The translations under genes and the position numbers were made by a program. Shown piece after piece: positions 40,577 to 51,600 of a stretch of DNA of 64,000 bases; within the stretch, counting starts at the first letter, position 1; every line of letters begins with the position of its first letter. The notes below the pieces were generated by a model. That model was given only the letters and a program-made list of their open reading frames with translations. It was not told the DNA's origin and ran no database searches. The stretch covers positions 434,001 through 498,000 of the forward strand of contig JASFAU010000013.1 in NCBI GenBank assembly GCA_039704465.1, read 5' to 3'. The DNA is from Plasmodiophora brassicae. Its lineage: Eukaryota > Endomyxa > Phytomyxea > Plasmodiophorida > Plasmodiophoridae.

Positions 40577-42802
40577 ATGGGTCGATCACGATCGTCTGGA
40601 GGGCAACGAACGCGCACAGCGGCCCAGTTCCGTGTCAGCAACCGGGCCAAGTACCATGTCCCCGCCGAGTTATGGGCGGACGCCGTTGTCGGTTTGGGCC
40701 TGGTTCGTCGCCGCCTGCGCGTGTCGGAAGGAGCGAGCCGCCCTGTCACCGGGAGCAAGCCCCTGGCCAAGAACTCGGTGCATGCCTACGGCAAGCACAT
40801 ACGTGGACTCAGGTACTACTGTTGCCTGGTCGGTGACTACGACAGCCTGCTTGTCCTGCCGGACGATGCGCCATCTGACCACTGCCCGTCCATGAGTGCA
40901 AAGACGTTATCGAACTTTGTTCGGTTCAAGAGGGGCGTCCAGGGGACGCCGCTTGTCGATGCCTCGGGCGTGCCCGTCCTGGATCGGCGTGGGCAGCCTG
41001 TCGTCTGCCAAGGCGGGTGGAATGGCCCTGGCAACGTGGAGCAGTTCGAGTGGGCCGTTACGGCGGTGCATGCGGCGCGCGATCAACGTGGCAACTTTGA
41101 AGACGCGTGCAACGCCTGCTGGGACGCGTTCCAGGCGGCGCGTCAAGCGAGTGCCTGCGGCCGGCATGTTGGACAGCATGATGATTCTTGCGACACGTGC
41201 TGGGCGACGTTCTCGAGATCGAGTCAGTCTTTCGGCTGCCTTCATCACGTCGGACAGCCACGTCTGTGGCGGCGCGGCAATCCTGTGCTGAGTCAAGTTG
41301 CGGTCGACACCAAGCAATGGGTGAAACGCGAGACGCAGGGGTACAAGGCAGAGGGTAACTTCGCTCTGCTGCCTGACCAGCTACTCGAGATCAGGCGTCA
41401 GCTCGTTGCGACTGGCTCCCTCCGAGACTATTCCACCTGGGTGTCGATCCTGCTGGGCGTCCACCTGTTTCTGCGGGCCGACGAGATCGTCGACATCGCG
41501 CTTGAAGATTTCTTGCTCGAGATGACGGCCAAGGACGACCTGGACCGCGTCGATCAGCTCGTCGTGCAGGTCTGCGGCAAGTCGGAGAGGGCCAAGGCCG
41601 AGGGTTCCGTCAATCTGGTCTTGTACCGGCTTGATTCGCACCCGAAGCTATGCCCCATCCGGGCGTTGTTCATGTTGGTGTCTCGGACACGCATCAAGTC
41701 CGGGTTGGTCTTCGGCACGAAGCAACACCTTGACGCGATCGACCGAGGCGCCGCTTCGTTCGAATTGTTCCCGGATGGATTGTCCTACGACGAGTTCAAC
41801 GCCGAGTTCGTTCGTGTTTGCAGGCCTGTCGTCGGCGACGACACGATGCACCGGTACGGCCCGCACTCGATCCGCAAGACGGCGTACCTGTTCGCCATCT
41901 GGGGTGGTGGCGACCTCGACCACATCAGGCAAGCGGCGCGCCACAAGACGCTCAAGAACGCGGAATTGTATTATCGCGATTCGAAAGCTCTTCTGGCCCG
42001 GGCGCGCAGGACGAACAGCCACGTGCTAGCGCTGACGCCGAAGTGGGAGCCGATCTTCTTGGAGAACCTGCGCAACGCTCGGCGGATCGCCCTCGATAGC
42101 AGGTGCCCGCCGCAGTCGAGCTCGATACCCGGGTTGGCGTCGACGTACGTCGCGACACAGCTCCGGGTCGATCCGGCGTCCGTGTCCCTGATGCAGCTCA
42201 TCTCTCTGGCAGAGCGTGATATCCCTGAGACGCCGGCGTTTCAACAACTGGAACAACTGCTTCAAACGCATGTGCCCCAGCTGGCACAGACGATGTCGCT
42301 GGTTAACCAGGTCGTTCTCCAACGACTCAACAATTCGGAACCTCAGCCAGCCATCCAGCAGCCACCGGCCCCGCCCCCAGTCCAAGCGCCGATGGCGTCG
42401 TCATTGTCACCTCCGCCGCCGCTGCCGCAACCTGATCCGAACGATGACAACCGGGGGTGCGCTAGGCGAGGCGGCAATGTCGATCTTCCTGGGGGTTCAC
42501 AGCTGGTCAAGCTTTCGACTTCGTCGGAGAAGAGTGTGCTGCTTTTGTCCATCGAGGCGTCGATGCCGGACAGCAAGACAGATTTGACCGAGCGCGCACG
42601 CACGTTCGTCAACCAGGTCCTGACGCCGGTGCTATCGTGGACACTGCGGCTCGTCATTGCCGCAGTTCGTCGAAAAGTGGGGGGCCAACTTCTCACACTT
42701 CCGGTTTTCGAAGGGGTGCGGTTGTGTGGAGCCCCAACCTACCTGCGTTCCCAGCTGGCAATGCGTTCCTGGCGGTTTTGCTTGCACCGCCCGGCTAAGT
42801 AG
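40577..42802 (+). CDS. tyrosine recombinase of Crypton-like type
   Basis: One uninterrupted 741-aa ORF runs from ATG 40577. Residues ~130-230 contain paired Cys motifs with internal repetition (CNACWDAF...CGRHVGQ / CDTCWATF...CLHHVGQ), probably zinc-binding DNA-recognition modules. Residues ~270-480 form a tyrosine-recombinase core with the catalytic set in order: Arg in HLFLRADEIVDI, Lys near VCGKSERAK, HSIRKT (HxxR), a His in ARHKTLKNAE and the nucleophile Tyr in LYYRDSK. A Pro-rich, probably disordered C-terminus follows. Cryptons move by such a recombinase without DDE transposase or reverse transcriptase. It sits between two LITAF direct repeats. Host-domesticated phage-integrase-like proteins are the alternative. 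Confidence 0.8.
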   Translation: MGRSRSSGGQRTRTAAQFRVSNRAKYHVPAELWADAVVGLGLVRRRLRVSEGASRPVTGSKPLAKNSVHAYGKHIRGLRYYCCLVGDYDSLLVLPDDAPSDHCPSMSAKTLSNFVRFKRGVQGTPLVDASGVPVLDRRGQPVVCQGGWNGPGNVEQFEWAVTAVHAARDQRGNFEDACNACWDAFQAARQASACGRHVGQHDDSCDTCWATFSRSSQSFGCLHHVGQPRLWRRGNPVLSQVAVDTKQWVKRETQGYKAEGNFALLPDQLLEIRRQLVATGSLRDYSTWVSILLGVHLFLRADEIVDIALEDFLLEMTAKDDLDRVDQLVVQVCGKSERAKAEGSVNLVLYRLDSHPKLCPIRALFMLVSRTRIKSGLVFGTKQHLDAIDRGAASFELFPDGLSYDEFNAEFVRVCRPVVGDDTMHRYGPHSIRKTAYLFAIWGGGDLDHIRQAARHKTLKNAELYYRDSKALLARARRTNSHVLALTPKWEPIFLENLRNARRIALDSRCPPQSSSIPGLASTYVATQLRVDPASVSLMQLISLAERDIPETPAFQQLEQLLQTHVPQLAQTMSLVNQVVLQRLNNSEPQPAIQQPPAPPPVQAPMASSLSPPPPLPQPDPNDDNRGCARRGGNVDLPGGSQLVKLSTSSEKSVLLLSIEASMPDSKTDLTERARTFVNQVLTPVLSWTLRLVIAAVRRKVGGQLLTLPVFEGVRLCGAPTYLRSQLAMRSWRFCLHRPAK

Positions 42803-42897
42803 GTACTTGTTCATAGGCCTGGCGGTCACAAAAGTGCGCAGTGCGCGCATTTTTTGTGACCCTCCTACCATCCTACCACGACAGTAATGAAACTGTA

Positions 42898-43922
42898 GTA
42901 CCGTTCGGACGTCACAAGGAACACTCGGTGCTATAAATACGGAGGGCCACCAAGTGCGACCAACCACAGGTTTCCAGCGCATTGCCCGCTTTCGTCACGC
43001 AGCTCATACGTCTGAAGTGCGATGTATCAAGAAGCTAACCGGACAGAGGTCGTGGACCCAGACGGCAATATGGCGCTGCACCAGCATCAACAGCAACAAC
43101 AGCACCGACCACAGCCGCAACAGCAAGGCCAGCAGCAGCCAGTCGCCGGACAGCCTGCTTCGACTCCAGCGGCTGCCGGCGTCGCAGCTGTCTCGCCACC
43201 TGCCGTTGTCAGCTACCCTCCATGGACGTTTGGAAGGATCCCGGCCCTCGTCGTATGCAAGTACTGCCATGCGACGGTGACGACTGTTACCAGGCGCGAA
43301 ACGGGATTGGGTACGTGGGTCCTCAGCGGCGGGCTATGCCTGGTCGGTTGCCCTTGCCTGTGTTGCCTCCCGTTCTTTGTCGACCATGCGTACGACTGCA
43401 TCCATTCCTGCCCAAACTGCAACAACCAGCTGGGCGTCAAGGAGGTCATCAAGACCTGAACGTCAATAGCAAGGATCGCCAATACACGATGCATCTACTG
43501 GGGATTTTCCAGGACGGTCGGGCTCGGTCGTGCTCGGCGAAATGACACTGTTCCGACGGATTGTGAATGGCGAAAAGGTCGGCACAGAAAGAGAAGGCCG
43601 TACGTGAGCGGCCGGCGGCGCCATCAGGCATCATTCGTCATCAGCTGTCATTTGCTGGGCATCGCCAGAACACTTTGTGGCGTATGCCACAAATTCCGCA
43701 GGTGGCGCTCCATCGCGCCTCAGTTGTGGCATTGCAAATTTGAATAACTAGGGAGTCAATACTCACTGTTTAACACACTCGCGTACCCAGCGATGACTCG
43801 CGTGGAGAACACCTTCGTGTGAGGAATCAGTCAGGCAATACATAGCAGTCGCGATGTCTTCGCTCACGATCTGAATCAACAGCATCCGCATCAGCATCCG
43901 CAATGCTGGGCTGCTGGGTGTA
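42898..43922. repeat. direct repeat B (~1.03 kb) carrying LITAF gene
   Basis: This is the second copy of the block described at 37655-38699, starting 95 bp after the recombinase stop codon. Beyond ctgctgggtgta the match breaks. It resumes at 44283 (gagtatgacgtcacac / gtacagcgtattccagttcg), so about 360 bp has been inserted in this copy or lost from copy A. Confidence 0.95.
43022..43459 (+). CDS. LITAF-domain protein, copy B
   Basis: The 145-aa paralogue starts at ATG 43022 (MYQEANRTEVVDPDG). It has the same layout as copy A: a Gln-rich head (QQQQQHRPQPQQQGQQQ) and a LITAF domain with CKYCHATVTT, WVLSGGLCLVGCPCLCCLPF and HSCPNCNNQLG. The domain differs from copy A by very few residues (for example VDHAYD for VDQAYD and the C-terminal VIKT for VIRT). 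Endosomal or lysosomal membrane association is inferred from the family. Confidence 0.85.
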   Translation: MYQEANRTEVVDPDGNMALHQHQQQQQHRPQPQQQGQQQPVAGQPASTPAAAGVAAVSPPAVVSYPPWTFGRIPALVVCKYCHATVTTVTRRETGLGTWVLSGGLCLVGCPCLCCLPFFVDHAYDCIHSCPNCNNQLGVKEVIKT

Positions 43923-44804
43923 CCTACTATTTGGCGACAATGGGCCAGGCATCGACGCATATGAAGACTTTCGGCAAAGAGCCCGCAATGTGCATGCTCG
44001 GCGAACCTCATACCCGGCTCACAGACTTTGTCGCTGAGTGAGATATTCCAGCGTGATGCGTCAGTGCGTTGACACTCAGGGACTGCAGTTTGCTGATACA
44101 TCAGACAACAGAAGCGAATCGAACTGGAGTTCGAAGACCTGCGCAGCTCATATGAAAAGGACCTGCGCAGGGATGCCTGTAATTGCAAAACGTCGTTCAC
44201 TCAAGGCTGAAGAGGGGCGGTTTGATCGGCTGCATACGTAGTTGGCAGTCTTGCAACTGTGTTCTGGCATGTAACTGCGGAGTATGACGTCACACGTTGT
44301 ACAGCGTATTCCAGTTCGATCGTGCATGGGCGCCAACCTTCTCTTCCCGGCCAACACAAAAGTAAGCACGCAAGTGACATCGCCTCAGAGAGGAAAAGTT
44401 ATCTACATATTCAAAGGTGTCCGACTGTTTGAAACGCGTTTTCCAGCGGGTAACCTGCACAAAGCACCAATGCGCCAGTATTGCGTGCACACGAGGGACA
44501 TCCTTCCTCAATTGTGGCTCGAACCGGACCTTTAATTGTCGATTAATTGTGGCATTCCCTAGTAAGAATGAAGAGGTTGCCGTTGCGCGTACGCGGTCGT
44601 GCGGACGCGTCCCTACCGTAATAATTTCCGGAATCGCTCCCATGCCAACACTGCGCACTACGGTATTTTCGTTTGCGGCAGTGCCACTGGCGGGCACGCA
44701 ATGGTGGTGGCTGTTGACCAGGAGCAGCGCTGCATATCGCGGCTGTCGGAGAAGGTACGTCATCTGCCGCACCGAACGCGGACCATTGCTGACTGCAGTG
44801 CAAG
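43923..44804. other. non-coding flank of repeat B, including ~360-bp insertion
   Basis: The segment 43923-44282 interrupts the A/B homology. It contains no recognisable transposase and no obvious terminal inverted repeat. The remainder up to ZNRD2 holds short unconvincing frames on both strands. Confidence 0.5.
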
Positions 44805-45603
44805 ATGATGCAAGGATGGACGCTGCTGTCGCAGCATTGCCCACGTTGCACGACGGTGCTTGTCGGGCACAAGACGCACGGCGTTGAGTGCGTGTCGTGC
44901 GAGATGCCTTGCGTGACCGAAGAGCAGGCTGAGCAGATGAAGGTGCTGTCAACGGCGAATGGGCACGTTGCTGACGTGCCCGGGAAAGACGTCGCCGACA
45001 TGGACGACTACGATGAAGAAGACGGTGGATGGACGCCGCCCAGCCCCGAGGAGATGCGTCGCATCGAGGCACTATCCGCTGAGCGAGACCGCATATCGCA
45101 ACGCATGGGGCCGAAGTTACTCTCTGGCTGGATAATGCTCAATGCACATTGTCGATCCTGCGTAAGCAGTTATGCCTACCCGATCGTCGCCGTTTGCTTA
45201 CCGAATTATTTGTTTGCAGGCCACGGCGACTCCTTTGCTACAAAGCCCAGACCGGAGGATGTTCTGCGCCGGATGTGACCGATTTATGGACGAAGATACG
45301 CCAGCACAAGTCGAAAGCGGCGAAAGGGTGGAGGTCAACATCCCGACGCCGGCGACTGACGACCGTCAGATCCTGGACGAAGTCGTGGTATCTCTACCCA
45401 AAGTGGAGTCGACGACATTGCGTAGTGGCCAGACTGGAAGTGACTGCTCGTTAGTCGCTCGAACTGTCGAAGGCGTTCTGGTTCGCAAATTGGAACAACT
45501 CCGCGACCGCCTGGACGACGAAGACCACCCTTCCGGAATCGTCGATTTGTCCAAGGCAATTAGCGCTGCCGCTCAAGCGTTGAAAGAACTGTCTGGCATC
45601 TGA
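44805..45603 (+). CDS. ZNRD2/p27-autoantigen-like zinc-ribbon protein with two ribbons
   Basis: Exons 44805-45161 and 45220-45603 (58-nt intron) encode 246 aa. The first ribbon, MQGWTLLSQHCPRCTTVLVG...VECVSCEMPC, matches the ZNRD2 (SSSCA1) pattern G-x2-ML-x3-C-x2-C...C-x2-C. A second copy of the same motif, LLSGWIMLNAHCRSC|ATATPLLQ...MFCAGCDRFM, is split by the intron. A C-terminal helix (VRKLEQLRDRLDDED, LSKAISAAAQALKEL) resembles the ZNRD2 coiled region. ZNRD2-type proteins are linked to mitosis, centromere and tankyrase binding in animals. The role here is unknown. Confidence 0.85.
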
Positions 45604-45760
45604 TGTCTGGCAAGTCGCAACGTGCATGATGAGAGCAATAAATGGGCCCAATGCTTCCTGTAAGCACTAGCAGTAGCATGAGGCGGCAAGGACAATGTTG
45701 ATAGAGATTCGAAGATGCAGCGTGTATGAGGGCCCCAGCCCGATCCATACGTCGATATGA

Positions 45761-48123
45761 TCACGGTATGACGATTTCCTGAACGTCAACCTCTTCGTCA
45801 ATCTCGACCTCTGTGATCTCGTAGTCGTCCTCGTCTTCACTGGGGATCCCGCCACGAAGCTCTTGTCGGCGCGCGGCGTCAGCGCGAACGCTCGCATCAC
45901 ACTTGGCCCGGAACTCACGGAACAGCTTCTTGGCCTCGGCACGAGAGCGGGCCTCCGACGACAGCTGGCTCTGGCGAACAGCTTCGTCCTCTTCATCAAA
46001 CTTCTTGTAGTATACTTCGCGAATCGTCCGACGAATTTCCGCCTGCTGCTCCTTGCTGATCAGGGTCGGCGGTCGAGGACGCCACAGGAACTGATAGAAC
46101 TGGTCGACCGGGTTTTCTTGCTTGAGAAGGCCCTGGAAGGTCCAGATCTTGAACCCGTTTTCGTTCGCGAACCGCCAGGCTTCTCGCGTGCTGATTGGCT
46201 GAGCGACAGCCGTTGCAACGTAGATGCCGGAGGGTCCCCACTGAATGTGATTGCACATGAAATGCTCGGAAACAGACAGGCTGGCCTTCCGGTTAACGTC
46301 GTAAAACTCGAGCATACCGTTCATCTGACCAAGACCGGCCAGAATGATGTAGTTACCTTGAGGTGACCAGTGGAGCGCATTGACGGGTCGGGGATCCGGT
46401 GGGGCATCATCCAACTTGATCTTGGATTTCTTGACGGAATAGAACGAAACGTTGTACTTGTTCGCGAAGCCGTCGCCATGGATGACAGCGAAACGAGCAC
46501 CACGAGGTTCCCATGCAAAGGCGGAGATAAGCTCCTTGAACTCCAGCACTTCGACGGGAACGTCCTTCTCCATCAATCGGAAGATTTCAAAGTTCGTCGA
46601 CGTCACCTTGGTGGCCTTGGCCTTTGACTTGGACTTCTGCCTGGCGACGAGGACGCATAGGTACTCGCCGGCGCTCTGCCAGTGAAGTTCGACGCTGACC
46701 ACGTTGAACAGATGCTTCTCGCCTTTTGACGAATGTCAGACTAGGAACATGTTCGAACGGCAAGGATAACGTACGAATCGCAGTTCGCGAAGGAATAGCA
46801 ACAAGCGAGACAGAAACAGGGATGTTATCCATTTCAGGGGACCAGTAAGAAATAATGTGCTGTGATGGCGACCACTGGAACTCCTGCGCTGCACGAGCTT
46901 TCAGCGGTTTGCCCTCCAACAGCTTCATGGTCGCACTCTAAACGGACGGATCAGCAGGCACGCTGCAGAGAAACGATTTCCGGCATACATCGTAGACGAG
47001 AATCTCATCGACACCAAGTCGAGCGAAATACTTGCCATCGAAGCTCCATTTGATGATAGGCCACGGCTGGCTGACAGTCTACAGTGGTTCTCATTGGTCA
47101 CCGTGTCATCTCACGCGTACCAGCGCCAACTTACTTGGCCTGGAAGCACGCCAGGGAACCCTCTCATCATCTTGCCACCCCGGATATCGTGGATCTGAAT
47201 ACACTCCGGGTCTCCGCGTTTCGTCGCTTCAATGCCCGAGTACGTGACAACGAATCGTTCGCAAGGGGAGAATTCGATTTGGCGAACGTCCTCATGGCCG
47301 AACCGGGCAAGGTTCTTCCAGCTGCTGCCTCCCCACAGCATAATCCCCTGGAAATGAAACGTAGCGAAGTAGGAGCCCATTGGCGACCAGGCCACGTTGA
47401 GTTCCGTCCAGTTCTTGCCGGCTATCTTCTGCTCTTCACCGCCGTAGCACAGACGCATTCCTTCGTTCATCAACGGGTCGTGCCACATGATCTGTAACCA
47501 TACGTCAACGGGGTCACACCGAATTTACACGATGACGCATGTACCTGAGTTTCATCAGCAAACCGCAAGGCGAACTGCTCACGGGCAGCTTCGTCTTGCA
47601 ACCAGCTGCGCAGGTCATCGCTTCGCTGGAACTCAGACCTTTCAGGAGGGACGTACTCGTCACTGTAGTTCTCAAGGCGTTCGAAGTCACTGCATCCGAC
47701 GTTAAATCACGCGCGGCGGAAACAATGTCGACCCGTATTACCCCCATGGAGACACACGGTACGTGTGCTTCTTGTCCAGAGCGACCTTGTCCATTGCGGC
47801 AACGGCGTACGACGCAGCTTCCGAGTCTTCGAACTCGATGAAGCCATAACCGACAGTCATATCGGATTCGGTCGGCACATACATCTCACTGATGTTCCCA
47901 AACCTATTCACACCAACGCTCAATAACACGGTCGTCATCCCTCCCACGGCACCGACTTCGAAAACGTCTTGCGAATGAGCGAGACGAGTTTCTCGTATTT
48001 CGCCACCGGTGCAACGGGCAGGCCGTCGACGACGATCACATTGGAGAAGTCGGTGTTCAGGTCGTCGGGCGGCGTCAGGCCGAAGCTGTTCGGCGGTGCC
48101 GACACGGCAACAGCGGCGACCAT
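45761..48123 (-). CDS. EIF3B: translation initiation factor eIF3 subunit b
   Basis: From ATG 48123 (MVAAVAVSAPPNSFGL) the N-terminal RRM reads NVIVVDGLPVAP...KLVSLIRKTFSK and, after an intron, RFGNISEMYVPTESD and GYGFIEFEDSEAASYAVAAM. The WD40-like beta-propeller follows (TYSGIEATKRGDPECIQIHD, YFATFHFQGIMLWGG, HIISYWSPEMDNIPVSVSL, LHWQSAGEYLCVLVARQKSK, FEIFRLMEKDVPVEVLEFKE, HWSPQGNYIILAGLGQMNG). The C-terminal helix has YKKFDEEDEAVRQ and an acidic end (SEDEDDYEITEVEIDEEV). eIF3b nucleates eIF3 on the 40S subunit. Several short introns interrupt it. Start and stop (45761) are firm. Confidence 0.96.
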
Positions 48124-48608
48124 GGCGTCTGCAAATGACTGCAACTCCGCCACGGACTCCGCCCCGGCGGCGCCGCTGCGCTTTTTACTCCACTTCTGCC
48201 GACCGCCGCCATCGCTCTGGAACGTGGTGTGACTCGCCTCGAACCCCGTTCAGTCCACACGTCCGGCTGGGAACCAGGAGGGGAACGACGAACCGTCGGG
48301 CGCGACAGACGGCACAGAAGCGTGAGGCGCGGGCTGCCGGCTTACGTTACGCGGAGACGAACACCGCCCCGGTCCAGGACTGCGCCGTCAGCGCGTTGTC
48401 GTTGGCAGGTGGGCAGTGGGCTGTTGGCCGTGCACCTCATTGCCGGGCGAGGAGCCGTCGTCGGCGACCCACTCCAAGCACTAATATTAGGTGTAGGTGG
48501 ACAAGAGGAATGGTGGGCGGTCTAAATCGGGGGGCGGCGGATGCGTCAGTGGTGGTGGTCGGGACACTCCGCGGGGCGCGACGCGGGACGATCCCGGCGG
48601 CGGCAGCC
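48124..48608. other. bidirectional promoter region (EIF3B/IBTK-like)
   Basis: This is a 485-bp spacer between divergent starts. It is an open frame on the plus strand only because of GC bias. No gene is supported. Confidence 0.45.
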
Positions 48609-51600
48609 ATGAATGGCGCCTGGCTGAACGACGACGTCGTCGACCTTGTTGACTGCGACGACGGCGCCGCGCTTGACAGGGTGGTCGCGCGCGATCCCGA
48701 GATTCTGACGGCGCGCGACTCGCGTGGCCAGACGCTGTTGCATCTGGCGTCGGCACGCAACGCTGTCGCGTGCATTGATGTCCTGCTGACGCACGGGGCC
48801 GACGTCCATGCCGTCGATCGGGAGTCGCGATGGACGCCGCTCCACGCCGCTGTGTATCGTGGGGCGCTTTTGGCGGCGCAACGTCTGCTCAAGCATAAGG
48901 GTCAGCAGCATGGCCCCGTCGACTACGAAGGCAACTCGCCCTTCGACCTGATTGAATGGCGATACTCGCGACGGAACACCTCGGGCGCTTCACGTCACGT
49001 CATCTCGTCGTTCGGGTCGTCGACGAATTTTCAGCTGGGCACGGTCAGCGACGCTTCGGTGCAGGCCCGCGCGAAACCCATCGACGCGCTTCTGAACGAG
49101 GACATTGTCGCATTCGACCTGTGCGAAATCGGTGGCGCTGCGATCTCCAAATCCGGCACCGTGTACACCTGGGGCATCAACCGCGCCGGTCGCCTTGGCC
49201 TGGGCGACGACGTCACCCGGATTCGACCCGAACCCGTCGGCGGGTTGTCCAGTCGGGGGCGGTGCGTCTCGGTGGCCGTTTGCCTGACGCATGCCGTCTT
49301 TCTGATGGACAGCGGCGATGTGTTCACGTGCGGCAAAGGGTTCCTCGGTCATGAGGGCGCCGGCAGGTCCCAGGGGCAACAGCAATCGGACGTTCCGCGA
49401 CGTGTCGAGAAGGGCCTGCGTCGTACGACGATTGTGTCGATATCGTGCTCAAAGTTCCGAACGTGTCTCGTTGCCGACAATGGCGAAGCGTTCCTGCTGG
49501 GACACCACATGGGCGACGAAGGCACGGATTACTACCCGACGAGGATCGAGTCGCTCGTCGGACTCAACGTTGCCCGCATGCTGACAACGAATGGGCACTG
49601 GTTGGTTCAGACATCTGACGGTCTGCTGTTCGAGCAAACGCGTCGCGAGGCGCGTTTCTATCGCGTTCCAATCTCGCGGGGTTACCGAGGTTCTGGACGT
49701 CGTTCCACCGTTGTCGACGTGTCGACCTGTAAGACGCACAGCGTTGCCGTCATCAGCGATGGGACACTCTGGGTGTGGCCCAGTCGAGCCGTCAAAGGTT
49801 CTTGTATCGATTCTAGCTCGCGCCCCATCGCGCCGCGACCTGTTCGCACCGTTCGCGACGTCTTCGTCGTGCGCGCTTCGACAGCTGTGGACCACACTGC
49901 TGTCATCACTGTTCATGGCGACCTGATCGACTGGGAGCACGACAATCCGCAAACCGCATCGTCCCCTCAGCACTATGCCGCTGCTCTTGGTTATCGCGTC
50001 AGCAAACCGGAACGCATGTCCAAGCCCCGTCCGCTGGTCGACGTGCGATGCGCTCCCGGATGCACGGCCGTGTCGCAAGAGTTCGTTCTTCCCCCACTGC
50101 CCAATCTGCCGGCTTCGGAGACGCCTAGCCGTGTCCCCAGTTTGTTCAAGCTCTGCGAGCGTTTCTTGTGCAAGCAGGGTATCGACGAGCGCCGTGTCTT
50201 ACCTGCGCTTAGGTTTGCACATAACGTCGGCACGACTGACCTTGCCGACTATTGTGCTGCGTTCATCGTCGAGAATGCTGAGTCGATGCTAGTGTCTGCG
50301 CTTCGAGACCTGACTCCGTATGAGGTTGCGTTCCTCGAACGTGTTTACCGCGAACGTGTCGTAGCACCTGCTGTGTTGTGCTACTGCAACCATGCTGTTC
50401 CCCGTTCTCAGGATGCGAACGATGACGAACTGGAACTGGAATGGTTTATCCCTCGGCACCCGAAGCATCTCAAGGCCAAGATCCGTTCGTTATCGAAGAA
50501 GCTCTCACAGATAGCCATCCTTTCCGAAAGGAAGGCCCGAGGTGAACTGCTTAACAAGGAGCAATGCGACAAGCTGAAGCTGCGAGATGCCCTGCGAGTC
50601 TACTTGCAACAGTGCCAAGGCGCTCTTGCGTCGCTACCAGAGGAGCTCCTTCTTGCGGATATTGACTCTGATAACGTTCCTGTTCAGCCTGAGCCCGTTG
50701 TCGCCGATCTCCCGGTGCCCGTCGACAACAACGAGCTGAGCATCGTGGGCGCCGACCCTGTGGCCGGTGCAGAGGCAGCTGTTCCCAAGCCCACTCCACG
50801 TGCCGCCACGAAGAAAGGACCTCGTCTTCCTGCAGGCTGGTCGGTTCCGGATTCAGAGCCCGGCCGGTCGCCTTCCCCAGTTCCCGTCCATTACGTCGAA
50901 CCGCAGTGGGCGACGGTTCGACGTTCGAGATCGAAGTCCCGAACATCGGACCAGATTGGTTCGCCGCTGCTTTCCTCCCAGATTGGCTCGTCCCCGCCGT
51001 TGCCGACCATTTCTTCACCCACCGGGCAGCATTCTAGGGGGCAGGCGGCCGCGAATGCGTCCCAACCCGTCAGGCTTGTCAACGCGGCAGTGACTGGTTC
51101 GCCTTTGAAGCAGCCCGCTCCTGGCGTCTCGACACCTGCTATCGTATCCCCAATGCCGCCGCCCATGGTTGTGATGTCACCTCCCTCGACACAGCCGCGT
51201 TCTGTGTCAAAGGCAATGACTTCCAGGCAGCATCCAGCAGTGCCGTCATCGTCGCCATCGGTGTGTCTTGTCGATTATATGGCGACCGTGTCGAAGTCGA
51301 AGAGCAGCCGAACACCCGGCTCACAGTCCTCTCCTTTTCCGGTTCGCCCGCGACCTAACATGCAGTCGCGACCGTCCCCCGACAACAATCTGCCTGCATC
51401 ACCCTGGGGTCAACGCCCTGCCTCTGCAGTGAAGTCGTTGGCCGAAATCCAGAGCGAAGCGCTGACCGAGACTCAGGCGAAGACGCCTGCCAAACGGTCG
51501 CCATGGGCGACGATGTCTGCTCAGCAGCGGGTTCCAACGCCTCAGGTACCCTGTCCGCCAGGACGCGTTCATTCGCTGGCGTCGATTATGTCCGAAGAAC

